The notes beneath the pieces were generated by a model. That model did no database searches and was not told the DNA's origin. It worked only from the letters and a program-made list of their open reading frames with translations. Of a DNA stretch of 64,000 nt, positions 16,280-24,045 are shown one piece after another (positions within the stretch are counted from its first letter, which is position 1; each line of letters begins with the position of its first letter). A program made the position numbers and the translations under genes. Source of the stretch: Priestia megaterium (GTDB lineage Bacteria; Bacillota; Bacilli; Bacillales; Bacillaceae_H); assembly GCF_023824195.1 (NCBI RefSeq), contig NZ_CP085442.1, forward strand, positions 310,001-374,000, written 5' to 3'.

Positions 16280-17018
16280 ATATGCTCCGCTTCCTGTTTT
16301 TATTATGGATGAGGAAATGAATATTCTAGCGCAATCTGATGAAGCAGCCGCTTTATTCGGAGAGGTTCAACATTTTTTAGAAATTGTTGACGAAGATAGT
16401 CAGAACAAAGCTAGAAAACGATTAGGGCAGAAGAAAAAAATAAAAACAGAATTAGTCATGCATTCGCGCAAAGCTAAGATGTCTCTTTATACCGTGAATT
16501 GCAAATGGGAGCAAGATAAGGCGCATGTAATATGTGTAGAGGAAGATTCTCAAATTAGAATTCTTTCAGAAAAAATCGAACAACATACAGCGCGTTTATC
16601 TGAAACAGACTTAGAACTGCTGCTGCAAAAAGAACGATTAGAAAAAGCAATGAACCGAGTTATAGAACTGTCGGGACCGTTTATTCATTTATCGAACAAC
16701 ATGGTGCTTATACCTCTGTTTGGTGATTTATTTGAGGAAGTCATCATGAAAAATGAACATCGGCTGCTCAGACAAATAGATGAGGAAACGGTTGATCGAG
16801 TTATCATTGACTTTAATGGAATAGGTCAAATTGATGAACGAGGTGTTGCAGCCCTAGAACATTTAATATGGGAATTTCAGCTAATGGGTGTACAGATTTA
16901 TTTAACAGGTGTGACACCCGATCATAGTCAATGGCTTCACCAGTATCATTTTCAAGCAAATGTAAAATCTATTAGTAACTTAGGTCAGGCCATTCATCAA
17001 TTTTTTACAACGGCATGA
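16266..17018 (+). CDS. PAS-STAS protein, RsbR-like
   Basis: A 250-residue soluble protein. Residues 1-90 look like a small PAS domain (FIMDEEMNILAQSDEAA), then a charged helical linker (95-130), then a STAS domain (about 135-250) starting with the RsbR-type segment SGPFIHLSNNMVLIPLFGDL. In B. subtilis, RsbR paralogues build the stressosome and are phosphorylated on two threonines. Here the first Thr position (DT) is IDE and the second (AQT) is SQW, so both acceptors are absent. TTG 16266 follows AGGGGG and lies inside the end of the B12-protein gene, so the two are translated together and probably interact. Confidence 0.78.
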   Translation: MSTIKYAPLPVFIMDEEMNILAQSDEAAALFGEVQHFLEIVDEDSQNKARKRLGQKKKIKTELVMHSRKAKMSLYTVNCKWEQDKAHVICVEEDSQIRILSEKIEQHTARLSETDLELLLQKERLEKAMNRVIELSGPFIHLSNNMVLIPLFGDLFEEVIMKNEHRLLRQIDEETVDRVIIDFNGIGQIDERGVAALEHLIWEFQLMGVQIYLTGVTPDHSQWLHQYHFQANVKSISNLGQAIHQFFTTA

Positions 17019-17095
17019 AATGGCTACAAAAAGTGAACACTTCATATAAAGACAATAAGACAGGGGATCAATACTGATAAACAGGTGATTAAAAT

Positions 17096-18406
17096 TTGGT
17101 GAAACACGCGCGTAAAGTAGCTTTAAGAATTTCAATTATATATATCATTATTGGCGCTGTATGGATCTTGATATCTGATAATATATCTAGAACATTAGCG
17201 CAAGGTCGTTTTGAAGTATATATTTTTTTTCAACAATACAAAGGTTGGTTTTTTATTTTAGCTACGGGGATTATTTTGTATGGGTTAGTATATAGGAGAG
17301 CTTATAAACTAGTGGAGTCCCAGCAAGAGCTCGTAGTGAAAGAACACGAACTTCAAACGAGCAATCAGCACTATCAATCTTTATTCAAACATAATCCCGA
17401 TGGCGTTTTTGAAATAAGTAAAACGGGTGAAGTTCTTCTTGCTAATCCAGAAGGTGAAGCAATCGTTGGATACTCCAGTGAAGAATTGCAAAAGATGAAA
17501 CCTTCAGCTCTTATCGCAGCTGAAGAGTTTGATATGTGTAAAGAGTATTTTAAAGAAGTGCTGAATGGAAAAGGTGCTAAGTTCGAAATGAATGTGATCA
17601 ATAGAAAGCGAGAAAGACGGGTGCTTAGGTGTTCTTTGCTTCCCATCATCGTTCATAAGCAGGTAGTAGGCGTATTTATGATTGCACGCGATATTACTAC
17701 ATACCGTCAAGATGAAGAGCTTATGATAACCTCGGAAAAAATGTCGGTTATTGGACAAATGGCAGGTGCCGTAGCACATGAAATTAGAAACCCGCTTACT
17801 TCTTTAAAAGGTTTTGTACAGGTTATGCAAGCCTCTAAGGAAACAAATGACACATATTTAGATATTATGATGTCTGAAATCGACCGCATCAACTTAATCT
17901 CCAGTGAAATGCTCATTCTTGGAAAAAAGCAGCATGTATCTTTTGAAAAGACCAATTTATGCGAGATTTTAAAACAAGTTATTACCCTAATGGAAGCGCA
18001 GGCCAATTTAAATAATGTTTCTATTTTATTGAAAGAAACAGCCAAAAGGCCTATTTATGTTTCAGCTGATGCAAATCAGTTGAAACAAGTGTTCATCAAT
18101 GTGATTAAAAATGGTGTAGAAGCTATTATGGAGAAAGGTCATATTACAATAACAGTTGAAGAAAAAGATACACGAGCATTGATTCACTTTGAAGACAATG
18201 GAATCGGAATGAGTCAAGAGAGGATTGAACAAGTAGGAACGCCGTTTTATTCTACAAAAGAAGCTGGCACTGGCTTAGGGCTGGCCGTGTGTTACAAAAT
18301 CATGGAGCGTCATCAAGGTACCATGCATTTTAAAAGCGGTAAAGGAAAAGGGACAACGGTTACTATTGATATGCCAATTATAGAACGAAACAGCCGCCTC
18401 TCGTAG
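17096..18406 (+). CDS. PAS-domain sensor histidine kinase (sporulation-kinase type)
   Basis: A 436-residue membrane kinase. Two membrane segments lie near residues 12-28 and 45-65 with almost no external loop. A PAS domain follows (about 85-205; NPDGVFEISKTGEVLLANPEG), then the HisKA H-box AGAVAHEIRNPLTSLKG and the HATPase domain with NVIKNGVEAI, DNGIGM and GTGLGLAVCYKI. This layout matches the KinB/KinE-like orphan kinases that feed the sporulation phosphorelay, but no partner regulator is adjacent. It lies 77 bases after the PAS-STAS gene with no terminator between, so it is likely in the same operon. TTG 17096 or GTG 17099 could start it; AGGTGA lies 7-10 bases upstream. Confidence 0.85.
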   Translation: MVKHARKVALRISIIYIIIGAVWILISDNISRTLAQGRFEVYIFFQQYKGWFFILATGIILYGLVYRRAYKLVESQQELVVKEHELQTSNQHYQSLFKHNPDGVFEISKTGEVLLANPEGEAIVGYSSEELQKMKPSALIAAEEFDMCKEYFKEVLNGKGAKFEMNVINRKRERRVLRCSLLPIIVHKQVVGVFMIARDITTYRQDEELMITSEKMSVIGQMAGAVAHEIRNPLTSLKGFVQVMQASKETNDTYLDIMMSEIDRINLISSEMLILGKKQHVSFEKTNLCEILKQVITLMEAQANLNNVSILLKETAKRPIYVSADANQLKQVFINVIKNGVEAIMEKGHITITVEEKDTRALIHFEDNGIGMSQERIEQVGTPFYSTKEAGTGLGLAVCYKIMERHQGTMHFKSGKGKGTTVTIDMPIIERNSRLS

Positions 18407-18426
18407 TTCAGAGAGGCGGCTGTTTT
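18389..18426 (+). terminator. Intrinsic terminator overlapping the kinase stop
   Basis: ACAGCCGCCTCTC-8 bases-GAGAGGCGGCTGTTTT. The left arm is part of the coding sequence. Confidence 0.85.
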
Positions 18427-18776
18427 CTTGAAAAAGAGGCAGTAAGCAGATGAGCCCTTTGCGTCTGGATCCATATAGGACATAAAACCTCCTTCTTATA
18501 CAAGTTTTCGTTCATAATAAAGAGGATCATATTGTTTTCTATAGAAGCAATAGTGTATCATAGTTGAAGCTATGTTTATTGATGTAGAAAAGTTAAGGCA
18601 ACAACCGATTTTTCTACTGAAGGATTGACAGGGTCCCTTGGGATAAGGAAGGTTTATTTATAAATAGAAATTAAGGTCAGTATTAACGCACATCACATGG
18701 CGACTGATACATTCGTTTAATTGAAATGAAAAAAATCGTTTATAATATCGAGAAAAGCATGGAAAAGGAGATAGAT
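18427..18776. other. Intergenic gap without recognisable features
   Basis: About 350 bases between the kinase terminator and yfmL. I see no gene, clear aptamer or long hairpin. B. subtilis cold-induced helicase genes can have long leaders, so a regulatory leader is possible, but nothing specific supports it. Confidence 0.4.
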
Positions 18777-19982
18777 ATGAGTCAGTTTATAGAGACTTTA
18801 CAGCCTTTTTTACAAGAGGCGTGGAAAAAAGCAGGGTTCAATGAGCCTACTGCTATTCAAACGAAAGCTATTTCAGAGATTTTAGCTAATAAAGATGTAA
18901 TAGGAGAATCCCCAACGGGAACAGGAAAGACGCTGGCATATTTGTTGCCTGTCTTACATCGCATTCAGCCGGGACCATCTCATATTCAAGCAGTTATTTT
19001 AGCATCTTCCCATGAATTAGTTATGCAAATTCACGGTGAAATTCAAACTTGGTCGCAGGGAAGCGGTATTTCAAGTGCTGCGTTTATTGGCGGAGCAAAT
19101 ATGAAACGACAATTAGAAAAACTCAAAAAACGTCCTAATATCATTGTTGGTACCCCAGGACGTTTGAACGAGCTAATTAAAATGAAGAAATTAAAAATGC
19201 ACGAAGTCAAAACAATTGTGATTGATGAGGCGGATCAATTGTTTGTACCTGAGCATTTTCAAACGGTTCAACAGATTGTAAAAATGGCGTTAAGTGATCG
19301 TCAAATCCTAGTCTTCTCAGCTACTGTATCAGAACGTACTAAATCGCTAGCGAAAGATATGATGAACCATCCTCTTGAAATAGAGGTAGGAAGAGACGAA
19401 CTTCCAGCTTCGAAGGTAGGGCATGTATACATCAAAAGTGAAGCTAGAGATAAAGTGGACGTGCTTAGAAAACTAGTTCGTCAAGAACAAATGAAAGCTT
19501 TAGCCTTTTTTAAAGGGATTGATACTCTCATCGAGTTTGAAGAGAAATTAACATTTAAGCGTGTAGAAGCAGGCTCTTTACACAGTGAAACGAAAAAAGA
19601 AGATCGTGCTACGACGATTAAAGGGTTTCGAAAAGGAGATTTCCCTGTCTTATTAGCAACGGATGTCGCAGCTAGAGGATTAGATATTAAGGGATTGACG
19701 CATGTAATTCACATCGATGTTCCTCAAGATGCAGATCAATACGTACATCGCTCAGGTAGAACAGGCAGATCGGGAGCAGAAGGTACAGTCATTTCTCTTG
19801 TGACTGAACGTGAAGAACGAAATTTAAAACAAATCGCACGTGAACTTCAACTTTCATTAGTGAAAAAAGAACTTTATATGGGTGAAATCGTGGATGACGG
19901 AACAAAAGAGCAGTCCCGTACAGCTAAAAAACCTTCAAAAAAGCCATTTAACAAGAAAAAGAAACAAAAAGGTCGAATGTAA
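18777..19982 (+). CDS. yfmL: DEAD-box RNA helicase (YfmL type)
   Basis: A 401-residue ATP-dependent RNA helicase with the two RecA-like domains. Motifs in order: Q-motif region NEPTAIQTKA, Walker A ESPTGTGKT, VGTPGRLNEL, IDEADQ (DEAD), SAT (FSATVSE), and HRSGRTGRSG in domain 2. The C-terminus is a short lysine-rich tail. The sequence resembles B. subtilis YfmL, whose loss causes cold sensitivity and a 50S assembly defect. The start at 18777 follows AAAGGAGAT; the frame extends 17 codons further upstream without a ribosome site. It stands alone. Confidence 0.88.
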   Translation: MSQFIETLQPFLQEAWKKAGFNEPTAIQTKAISEILANKDVIGESPTGTGKTLAYLLPVLHRIQPGPSHIQAVILASSHELVMQIHGEIQTWSQGSGISSAAFIGGANMKRQLEKLKKRPNIIVGTPGRLNELIKMKKLKMHEVKTIVIDEADQLFVPEHFQTVQQIVKMALSDRQILVFSATVSERTKSLAKDMMNHPLEIEVGRDELPASKVGHVYIKSEARDKVDVLRKLVRQEQMKALAFFKGIDTLIEFEEKLTFKRVEAGSLHSETKKEDRATTIKGFRKGDFPVLLATDVAARGLDIKGLTHVIHIDVPQDADQYVHRSGRTGRSGAEGTVISLVTEREERNLKQIARELQLSLVKKELYMGEIVDDGTKEQSRTAKKPSKKPFNKKKKQKGRM

Positions 19983-20017
19983 ACTAGGTATTATTCCTTT
20001 TTATAACAGCAGTGTCA

Positions 20018-20070
20018 CAACCTAAAAAGCAACGTCTACTGCTTTATTACAGCAGCCTGGCGTTGTTTAT
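20018..20070 (+). terminator. Probable terminator after yfmL
   Basis: Imperfect stem pairing AGCAACG with CGTTGTTT around an inner CTGC/GCAG helix; the T tract is modest. Confidence 0.45.
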
Positions 20071-20234
20071 TTTCTCTATTTTACCTGTATAAATAAGTAA
20101 AAAAAGAGAAATGTAGATATTTTTTCCTAGGTATGAAAATAGTTTGAATGATGGATTTTGTTTTTTGTAACCTTATTTTAACATTACTTTAAGAGACTTC
20201 TAATAAAAGAGGAAGAAGGACGTGGGGACATTTT

Positions 20235-20552
20235 ATGGATGCAATTGATGATCTCTTTGACGACATAGAGCGAAGAAGAAAAAGTAAAGAATATAGTCGA
20301 GATGCAGATCAATTAGAATCATATTTACATGAAGTTCAACGTATCATGGAATTTCTTGAAGAGGGTATCTATCTGTTTCAAAATTCGCACCAACAATATG
20401 CGTCAGATTGGTCAGGGCGTTCTAAGAGCTCATATGAGGATATTTATAATGATATTACGCAATCTACTTTTCATCTGTACGACGTAAGGGATGAATTGTT
20501 TCAAACTTTACGCTTAGAAATTTCACGATTAAGAGAGTTAGCATCGGCGTAA
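20235..20552 (+). CDS. Small helical protein, probable type VII secretion substrate or chaperone
   Basis: A 105-residue, very acidic, all-helical protein with a central SDWSGRS turn between two long helices, which is the helical hairpin shape of WXG100-like proteins with a WSG in place of WXG. No signal peptide. It lies 1.9 kb before yukE and just before an LXG/WXG-like gene, so I place it with the type VII secretion system as a substrate, or as the small partner found upstream of LXG toxins (compare B. subtilis YwqH/YwqI). I do not recognise a named family with confidence. ATG 20235 follows a weak GTGGGG site. Confidence 0.6.
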   Translation: MDAIDDLFDDIERRRKSKEYSRDADQLESYLHEVQRIMEFLEEGIYLFQNSHQQYASDWSGRSKSSYEDIYNDITQSTFHLYDVRDELFQTLRLEISRLRELASA

Positions 20553-20661
20553 TAAATAACATTATCGACTCACTCCTTTAGAAAGTGAGTCTTTCCGTAT
20601 AGGCTTAAAAAATGTTTGGATGATGACTGAAGGCTTACAAGAGATAGGGGGACGGACATAC

Positions 20662-21261
20662 ATGGAGATAAAAGTAAATCCAGAGGTGCTGCAGACATTT
20701 GCAGAGCGAATTCAGCAGTCTCATTCACAGACGGCTGATGCACTTCAAAAACTAAGCTGGGAAGCTACAAATCTACATTTCTTGTCTGTTGCAGATATTG
20801 ATAAAGTGCTGGACTTGCAGGAAGAGTTACAGCATATGATTCGCAAACTTGATTCGCTAACGGAAAACGCACATTTATTAGTAAAAGACACTGCAGAACA
20901 AATGAGAAAAGCAGATGGAGAGCTAGAAGGCTCTTCAGGCTGGACGGAGTTTTGGTCGAGCGTGTGGAGCGATGGGAGCACCCATTCACAAGATACGTGG
21001 AATGACATAAAGAACTTAAAAGAATGGAATACGTATGACAATATGCATAGAACGATTGAAAAACCTTTAGGTACTCTTAATGTTATGTGGAATTCGCTTT
21101 CTATGTCTTGGGAAGAAAAAGTAGTGAATGGTTCTACATGCAGTCGAACGGAATTTTTTACTTATGGCGTTATTCAAATGGGGTTGGGCATTTTAAGTCA
21201 GGAAATGAATCCTTCAAACATTATGTTTAGTGACAGCACAGAGGAAGTGAAGAGAGAATGA
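20662..21261 (+). CDS. WXG/LXG-like secretion protein lacking a toxin domain
   Basis: A 199-residue protein. The first 100 residues form a WXG100-like helical hairpin beginning MEIKVNPEVLQTF. The next part (about 105-185; TWNDIKN, then SWEEKVVNGST, then FFTYGVIQMGLGIL) resembles the linker or pretoxin region that precedes the C-terminal toxin in LXG-type polymorphic toxins. The protein stops there, so no toxin is present. ATG 20662 is preferred: GGGGG lies 10 bases upstream. Its stop overlaps the start of a 22-codon ORF as ATGA. It could be a truncated effector, a decoy or an adaptor; the homology is by pattern only. Confidence 0.6.
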   Translation: MEIKVNPEVLQTFAERIQQSHSQTADALQKLSWEATNLHFLSVADIDKVLDLQEELQHMIRKLDSLTENAHLLVKDTAEQMRKADGELEGSSGWTEFWSSVWSDGSTHSQDTWNDIKNLKEWNTYDNMHRTIEKPLGTLNVMWNSLSMSWEEKVVNGSTCSRTEFFTYGVIQMGLGILSQEMNPSNIMFSDSTEEVKRE

Positions 21262-21326
21262 ATGAAGTATATGATGGCGCTGGAAGTGAAATGGTACAGT
21301 TCCTTACAGGGTTGTCTCGGCAATGA
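21258..21326 (+). CDS. 22-residue micro-ORF coupled to genes on both sides
   Basis: ATG 21258 overlaps the upstream gene's TGA as ATGA, and its own TGA (21324-21326) overlaps the next gene's ATG (21323) as ATGA. The peptide starts MNEVYDGAGSEM and ends GLSRQ. The double stop-start overlap suggests translational coupling across three reading frames. It may be a real small protein, a re-initiation relay, or the remnant of a longer gene that lost its frame. No similarity is recognised. Confidence 0.4.
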   Translation: MNEVYDGAGSEMVQFLTGLSRQ

Positions 21327-21715
21327 AATATACATTTAACTTATTAGAAAAATCATTAATTGAAGCAATGAAAGATAATAAGAAAATTGCTCAATTTTAT
21401 AAAACTTTAATGAATAGCAATTTATGGCTAGTTGTTAGTTCAGAGCATGGAGCATCAGATATATTAATTGCAGAGCACTACGTTCAGACGATGAAAAGCG
21501 CAGCGTACCGATATTTACCTGTTTTTTCGTCAAAATATCCGATTGAACAGATGCTGAAAGATGAAAAGACCGTATGCGTATCATTTAAGGATATGCTGCC
21601 TGTATTAAATGAAGAAATAGCGATATTACTTAACCCTGACACGCCTCTCTCAAAATTATTCATCCCCGAAGAAATAAGGATGTTAAAAGAAGATCAAAAT
21701 TATTTTAAGCAGTAG
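21323..21715 (+). CDS. SseB-like domain protein
   Basis: A 130-residue soluble protein resembling the SseB N-terminal domain: the pattern LNPDTPLSKLFIPEEIRML near the end and the preceding FKDMLPVLNEEI match how those proteins close. SseB-like proteins have no agreed biochemical role. Genes of this type are seen near type VII secretion and polymorphic toxin loci, so an accessory or immunity-like function is possible (inference). Start ATG 21323 has no strong ribosome site of its own and overlaps the preceding micro-ORF stop, so it probably depends on translational coupling. Confidence 0.6.
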   Translation: MKYTFNLLEKSLIEAMKDNKKIAQFYKTLMNSNLWLVVSSEHGASDILIAEHYVQTMKSAAYRYLPVFSSKYPIEQMLKDEKTVCVSFKDMLPVLNEEIAILLNPDTPLSKLFIPEEIRMLKEDQNYFKQ

Positions 21716-22053
21716 CCAAAAAATAAAAAGCGCATGTGCTTTTTCAAAACATGTCTGAATCTTAAATAAATAGAAGATATATAAAGAGGCAGGGCCTTAA
21801 ATAGGCTGCTGCTTTTTTATTACTAGTAAATAGTTCTATAGATAATGAACAAAAATGTAATTTAATAGTCTTATAGTTTTTATTTTCCTTTAAATAGGTA
21901 CCTATAGATCAGATGGAAAAGGTTTAAATGAGAACAAAATCTTGGTTATTTAGGTTTTATTTGCATTTTTTAGGGGTATTTGTAGATACATATTCTCATT
22001 TTTGGAGGCTTTTGCAAGTAACCTTTGACCTTAACACTAGAGTTTCTTACAAT
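21716..22053 (+). promoter_or_regulatory. Gap before yukE with a sigma-A promoter at 22025-22053
   Basis: Most of this AT-rich stretch holds no gene. Near its end, TTGACC (22025-22030), a 17-base spacer and TACAAT (22048-22053) form a strong sigma-A promoter 35 bases before yukE. Short weak hairpins near 21730 and 21790-21820 may end the upstream operon. Confidence 0.7.
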
Positions 22054-22087
22054 AATAGTAAATATATAAACCGAAGGAGAGATATGT

Positions 22088-22381
22088 ATGTCAGGGATTA
22101 TTCGCGTAACACCAGCAGAGCTTCGCGACATGGCAGGTCGTTATACTAACGAAAGCGGTCAAGTTCAAGAATTAGTAAGCCGTCTTGATACAATGAAAAA
22201 TCAACTTCAAGACATGTGGGAAGGTGCTTCAAGCGAAGCGTTTGCTGCTCAATACGAAGAATTAAAGCCTTCTTTCGTTGAAATGTCTAACCTACTTACA
22301 AAGATTGCTAAGCAATTAGATGACTCTGCAAATGTTCTTGAAGATACAGATAACCAAATCGCTAGCCAAATCCGCGGTTAA
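22088..22381 (+). CDS. yukE: WXG100 protein, type VII secretion substrate
   Basis: A 97-residue helical hairpin protein with the hallmark WEG turn (LQDMWEGASSEAF) at residues 43-45. YukE/EsxA is the main exported substrate of the Bacillus Yuk (Ess) system and is recognised by the last ATPase domain of EssC as a dimer. The C-terminal export signal YxxxD/E form is not obvious, as is usual for EsxA-type proteins. A strong ribosome site (GAAGGAGAG) and promoter precede it. A hairpin with a T run follows it, so the mRNA for yukE is probably made in excess over the downstream machinery genes. Confidence 0.93.
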   Translation: MSGIIRVTPAELRDMAGRYTNESGQVQELVSRLDTMKNQLQDMWEGASSEAFAAQYEELKPSFVEMSNLLTKIAKQLDDSANVLEDTDNQIASQIRG

Positions 22382-22415
22382 CTTCATCTAATAATCTAAG
22401 TGAAGTAATAAAAGG

Positions 22416-22449
22416 AGCGCCCTATTCTCAAAAGATGAAGGCGCTTTTT
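22416..22449 (+). terminator. Attenuating terminator between yukE and yukD
   Basis: AGCGCC-18 bases-GGCGCT followed by five T. It has a short stem, so read-through into yukD is likely. Confidence 0.6.
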
Positions 22450-22474
22450 CTATGTTTTGAGGTGATGAAACCCT

Positions 22475-22714
22475 ATGTATATAGAAGTAACAGTAGACTT
22501 AAAGCACTATACAGGTGATCGGTTCGATTTGCGACTATCAAACTATCATTCACTCAAAAAAGTAGTCGAGATCGTTTGGCAAGCTAAAAAGATTACTCAG
22601 TCACCAAAGGACGGTGCGTGGATACGTGTTTCAAATAAAAATCTTATTTTCTCGGGAAATGAGACGATGATTAACTGCGGAATTACCACAGGTGATTGTA
22701 TCGAAATTCTCTAA
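22475..22714 (+). CDS. yukD: Ubiquitin-like YukD protein of the type VII secretion system
   Basis: A 79-residue protein with the beta-grasp pattern of YukD/EsaB: an initial strand pair (MYIEVTVDLKHY), a helix (SLKKVVEIVWQAKK), and a closing ITTGDCIEIL strand. It has no C-terminal diglycine, as expected because YukD is not conjugated. It is a cytosolic component needed for YukE export in B. subtilis. It is followed 14 bases later by yukC, with an AAAGGAG ribosome site overlapping its stop. Confidence 0.88.
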   Translation: MYIEVTVDLKHYTGDRFDLRLSNYHSLKKVVEIVWQAKKITQSPKDGAWIRVSNKNLIFSGNETMINCGITTGDCIEIL

Positions 22715-22728
22715 AGGAGTCTATTAGA

Positions 22729-24033
22729 ATGTCAGAGAAGAAACCGACTTACTTAGAAGAACAGCTCGAAGCTGTAATGACACGTCATAATAATGAATAT
22801 ACATTTATTTTTCAAAAAGAAAAAATTCGACTTAATCGTTCTGTTGAGATTGAAATGTTAAAGGATGTAAACACGGCTTTTCAAAAAGAAATCATGATGA
22901 GCGATGATGAACTTAAAATAACAATTAAGCCTACTTCTGAATTTCAACCTTTTACAGCATTAAGAGGAAAAGAAGAACAGCAAAAATGGCTGTTTGCAGA
23001 TCAGCTTATCAAACAGGTAAAGCAGCATTCTTTTTCAAGGCTGCATTTGTTGATTTGTCCAGAAAATATCATTTTTGATAAAAGTTTAAGTCCGGCTTTT
23101 TTACATTATGGAGTCAAAGAAAGTTTACCTCCTTATGAGTCTAACGAGGAACAAAGCTTTCAAGAGTTAAAGGCTACGATAGCAGCGGCCGTTGACTCAT
23201 CGCATACATTTGAACAGTATTTTAAGTTATATGAGACCTTGCAATTAAAAGAAGACGCTAAAAAAATAATGCATATCAGCAATGAGGAAGAGTTGAGTCA
23301 ATTTGTTCAGCATAAGCTAACCCAAATTGAAAAGCATCAAAAGACACTCGTTCAACTTCCTCAAAAACGCTGGACTATTTTTAAGTTTTCATCTGTGGGT
23401 ATACTTGTCTTATTAATTCCAGCTCTTATTTATACTTTTTACTCTTACTTTTTTGCTCAGCCGAAACAAGAAGCATTTGTAGAAAGCAACGAATACTTTC
23501 TTGAAAAAAACTACAGCAAAGTAGTCGACACACTTGAAGATTATGACATTGAAAGCATGCCTAAAATTGTGCAATACGAAATAGCAACTTCCTATCTTGT
23601 TAATGAAAAGTTAGGGGAGGAGCAAAAAGCAAATGCTTTAAAGACTATTACGCTTCAGTCAGATCCTCAGTATTTTGCCTATTGGTTTTACATTGGCCGA
23701 GGAGACAACAAAAAAGCGCTAGAAGTCAGCAGGTTGTTAGAAGAACGTTCATTAATTATCTATGCACTAATGAAATACGAAGGTCAGCTAAAGACAGACA
23801 ACGATTTAGCGGCTGATAAAAAGCAAGAGGAGCTTGATAAAGTAGCGAACGAACTTGAAGAATTTAAGAAAGAAAATGATCAGCAAGAAGCGGAAGCAGC
23901 CAAGCAGCAAGAAGAGAAACAAGCTGAGGAGGCACAGGCGGCCAAGCAGCAGGAAGAAGATCAGAAAGCTGCAGAAGCCGAGAAAAAGAAACAAGAAGAG
24001 CAGAAAAAACAGCAGGAAGACCAATCGAAGTAG
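22729..24033 (+). CDS. yukC: YukC/EssB membrane component of type VII secretion
   Basis: A 434-residue bitopic membrane protein. The cytosolic N-terminal half (about 1-210) has the pseudokinase fold of EssB; one membrane segment spans about 218-242 (FKFSSVGILVLLIPALIY); the external part starts with helical residues (about 250-350) and ends in a roughly 75-residue highly charged Glu/Lys/Gln-rich coiled-coil tail. EssB links the EssC ATPase to the membrane channel. ATG 22729 follows AAAGGAG. The charged tail is long and repetitive in DNA, so its length may vary between strains. Confidence 0.9.
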   Translation: MSEKKPTYLEEQLEAVMTRHNNEYTFIFQKEKIRLNRSVEIEMLKDVNTAFQKEIMMSDDELKITIKPTSEFQPFTALRGKEEQQKWLFADQLIKQVKQHSFSRLHLLICPENIIFDKSLSPAFLHYGVKESLPPYESNEEQSFQELKATIAAAVDSSHTFEQYFKLYETLQLKEDAKKIMHISNEEELSQFVQHKLTQIEKHQKTLVQLPQKRWTIFKFSSVGILVLLIPALIYTFYSYFFAQPKQEAFVESNEYFLEKNYSKVVDTLEDYDIESMPKIVQYEIATSYLVNEKLGEEQKANALKTITLQSDPQYFAYWFYIGRGDNKKALEVSRLLEERSLIIYALMKYEGQLKTDNDLAADKKQEELDKVANELEEFKKENDQQEAEAAKQQEEKQAEEAQAAKQQEEDQKAAEAEKKKQEEQKKQQEDQSK

Positions 24034-24045
24034 GGAGGTAGTTGT

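Noticed and set aside
21928..22149. Plus-strand open frame overlapping the start of yukE
   Set aside because: It crosses the yukE promoter and ribosome site and has no homology-like content.
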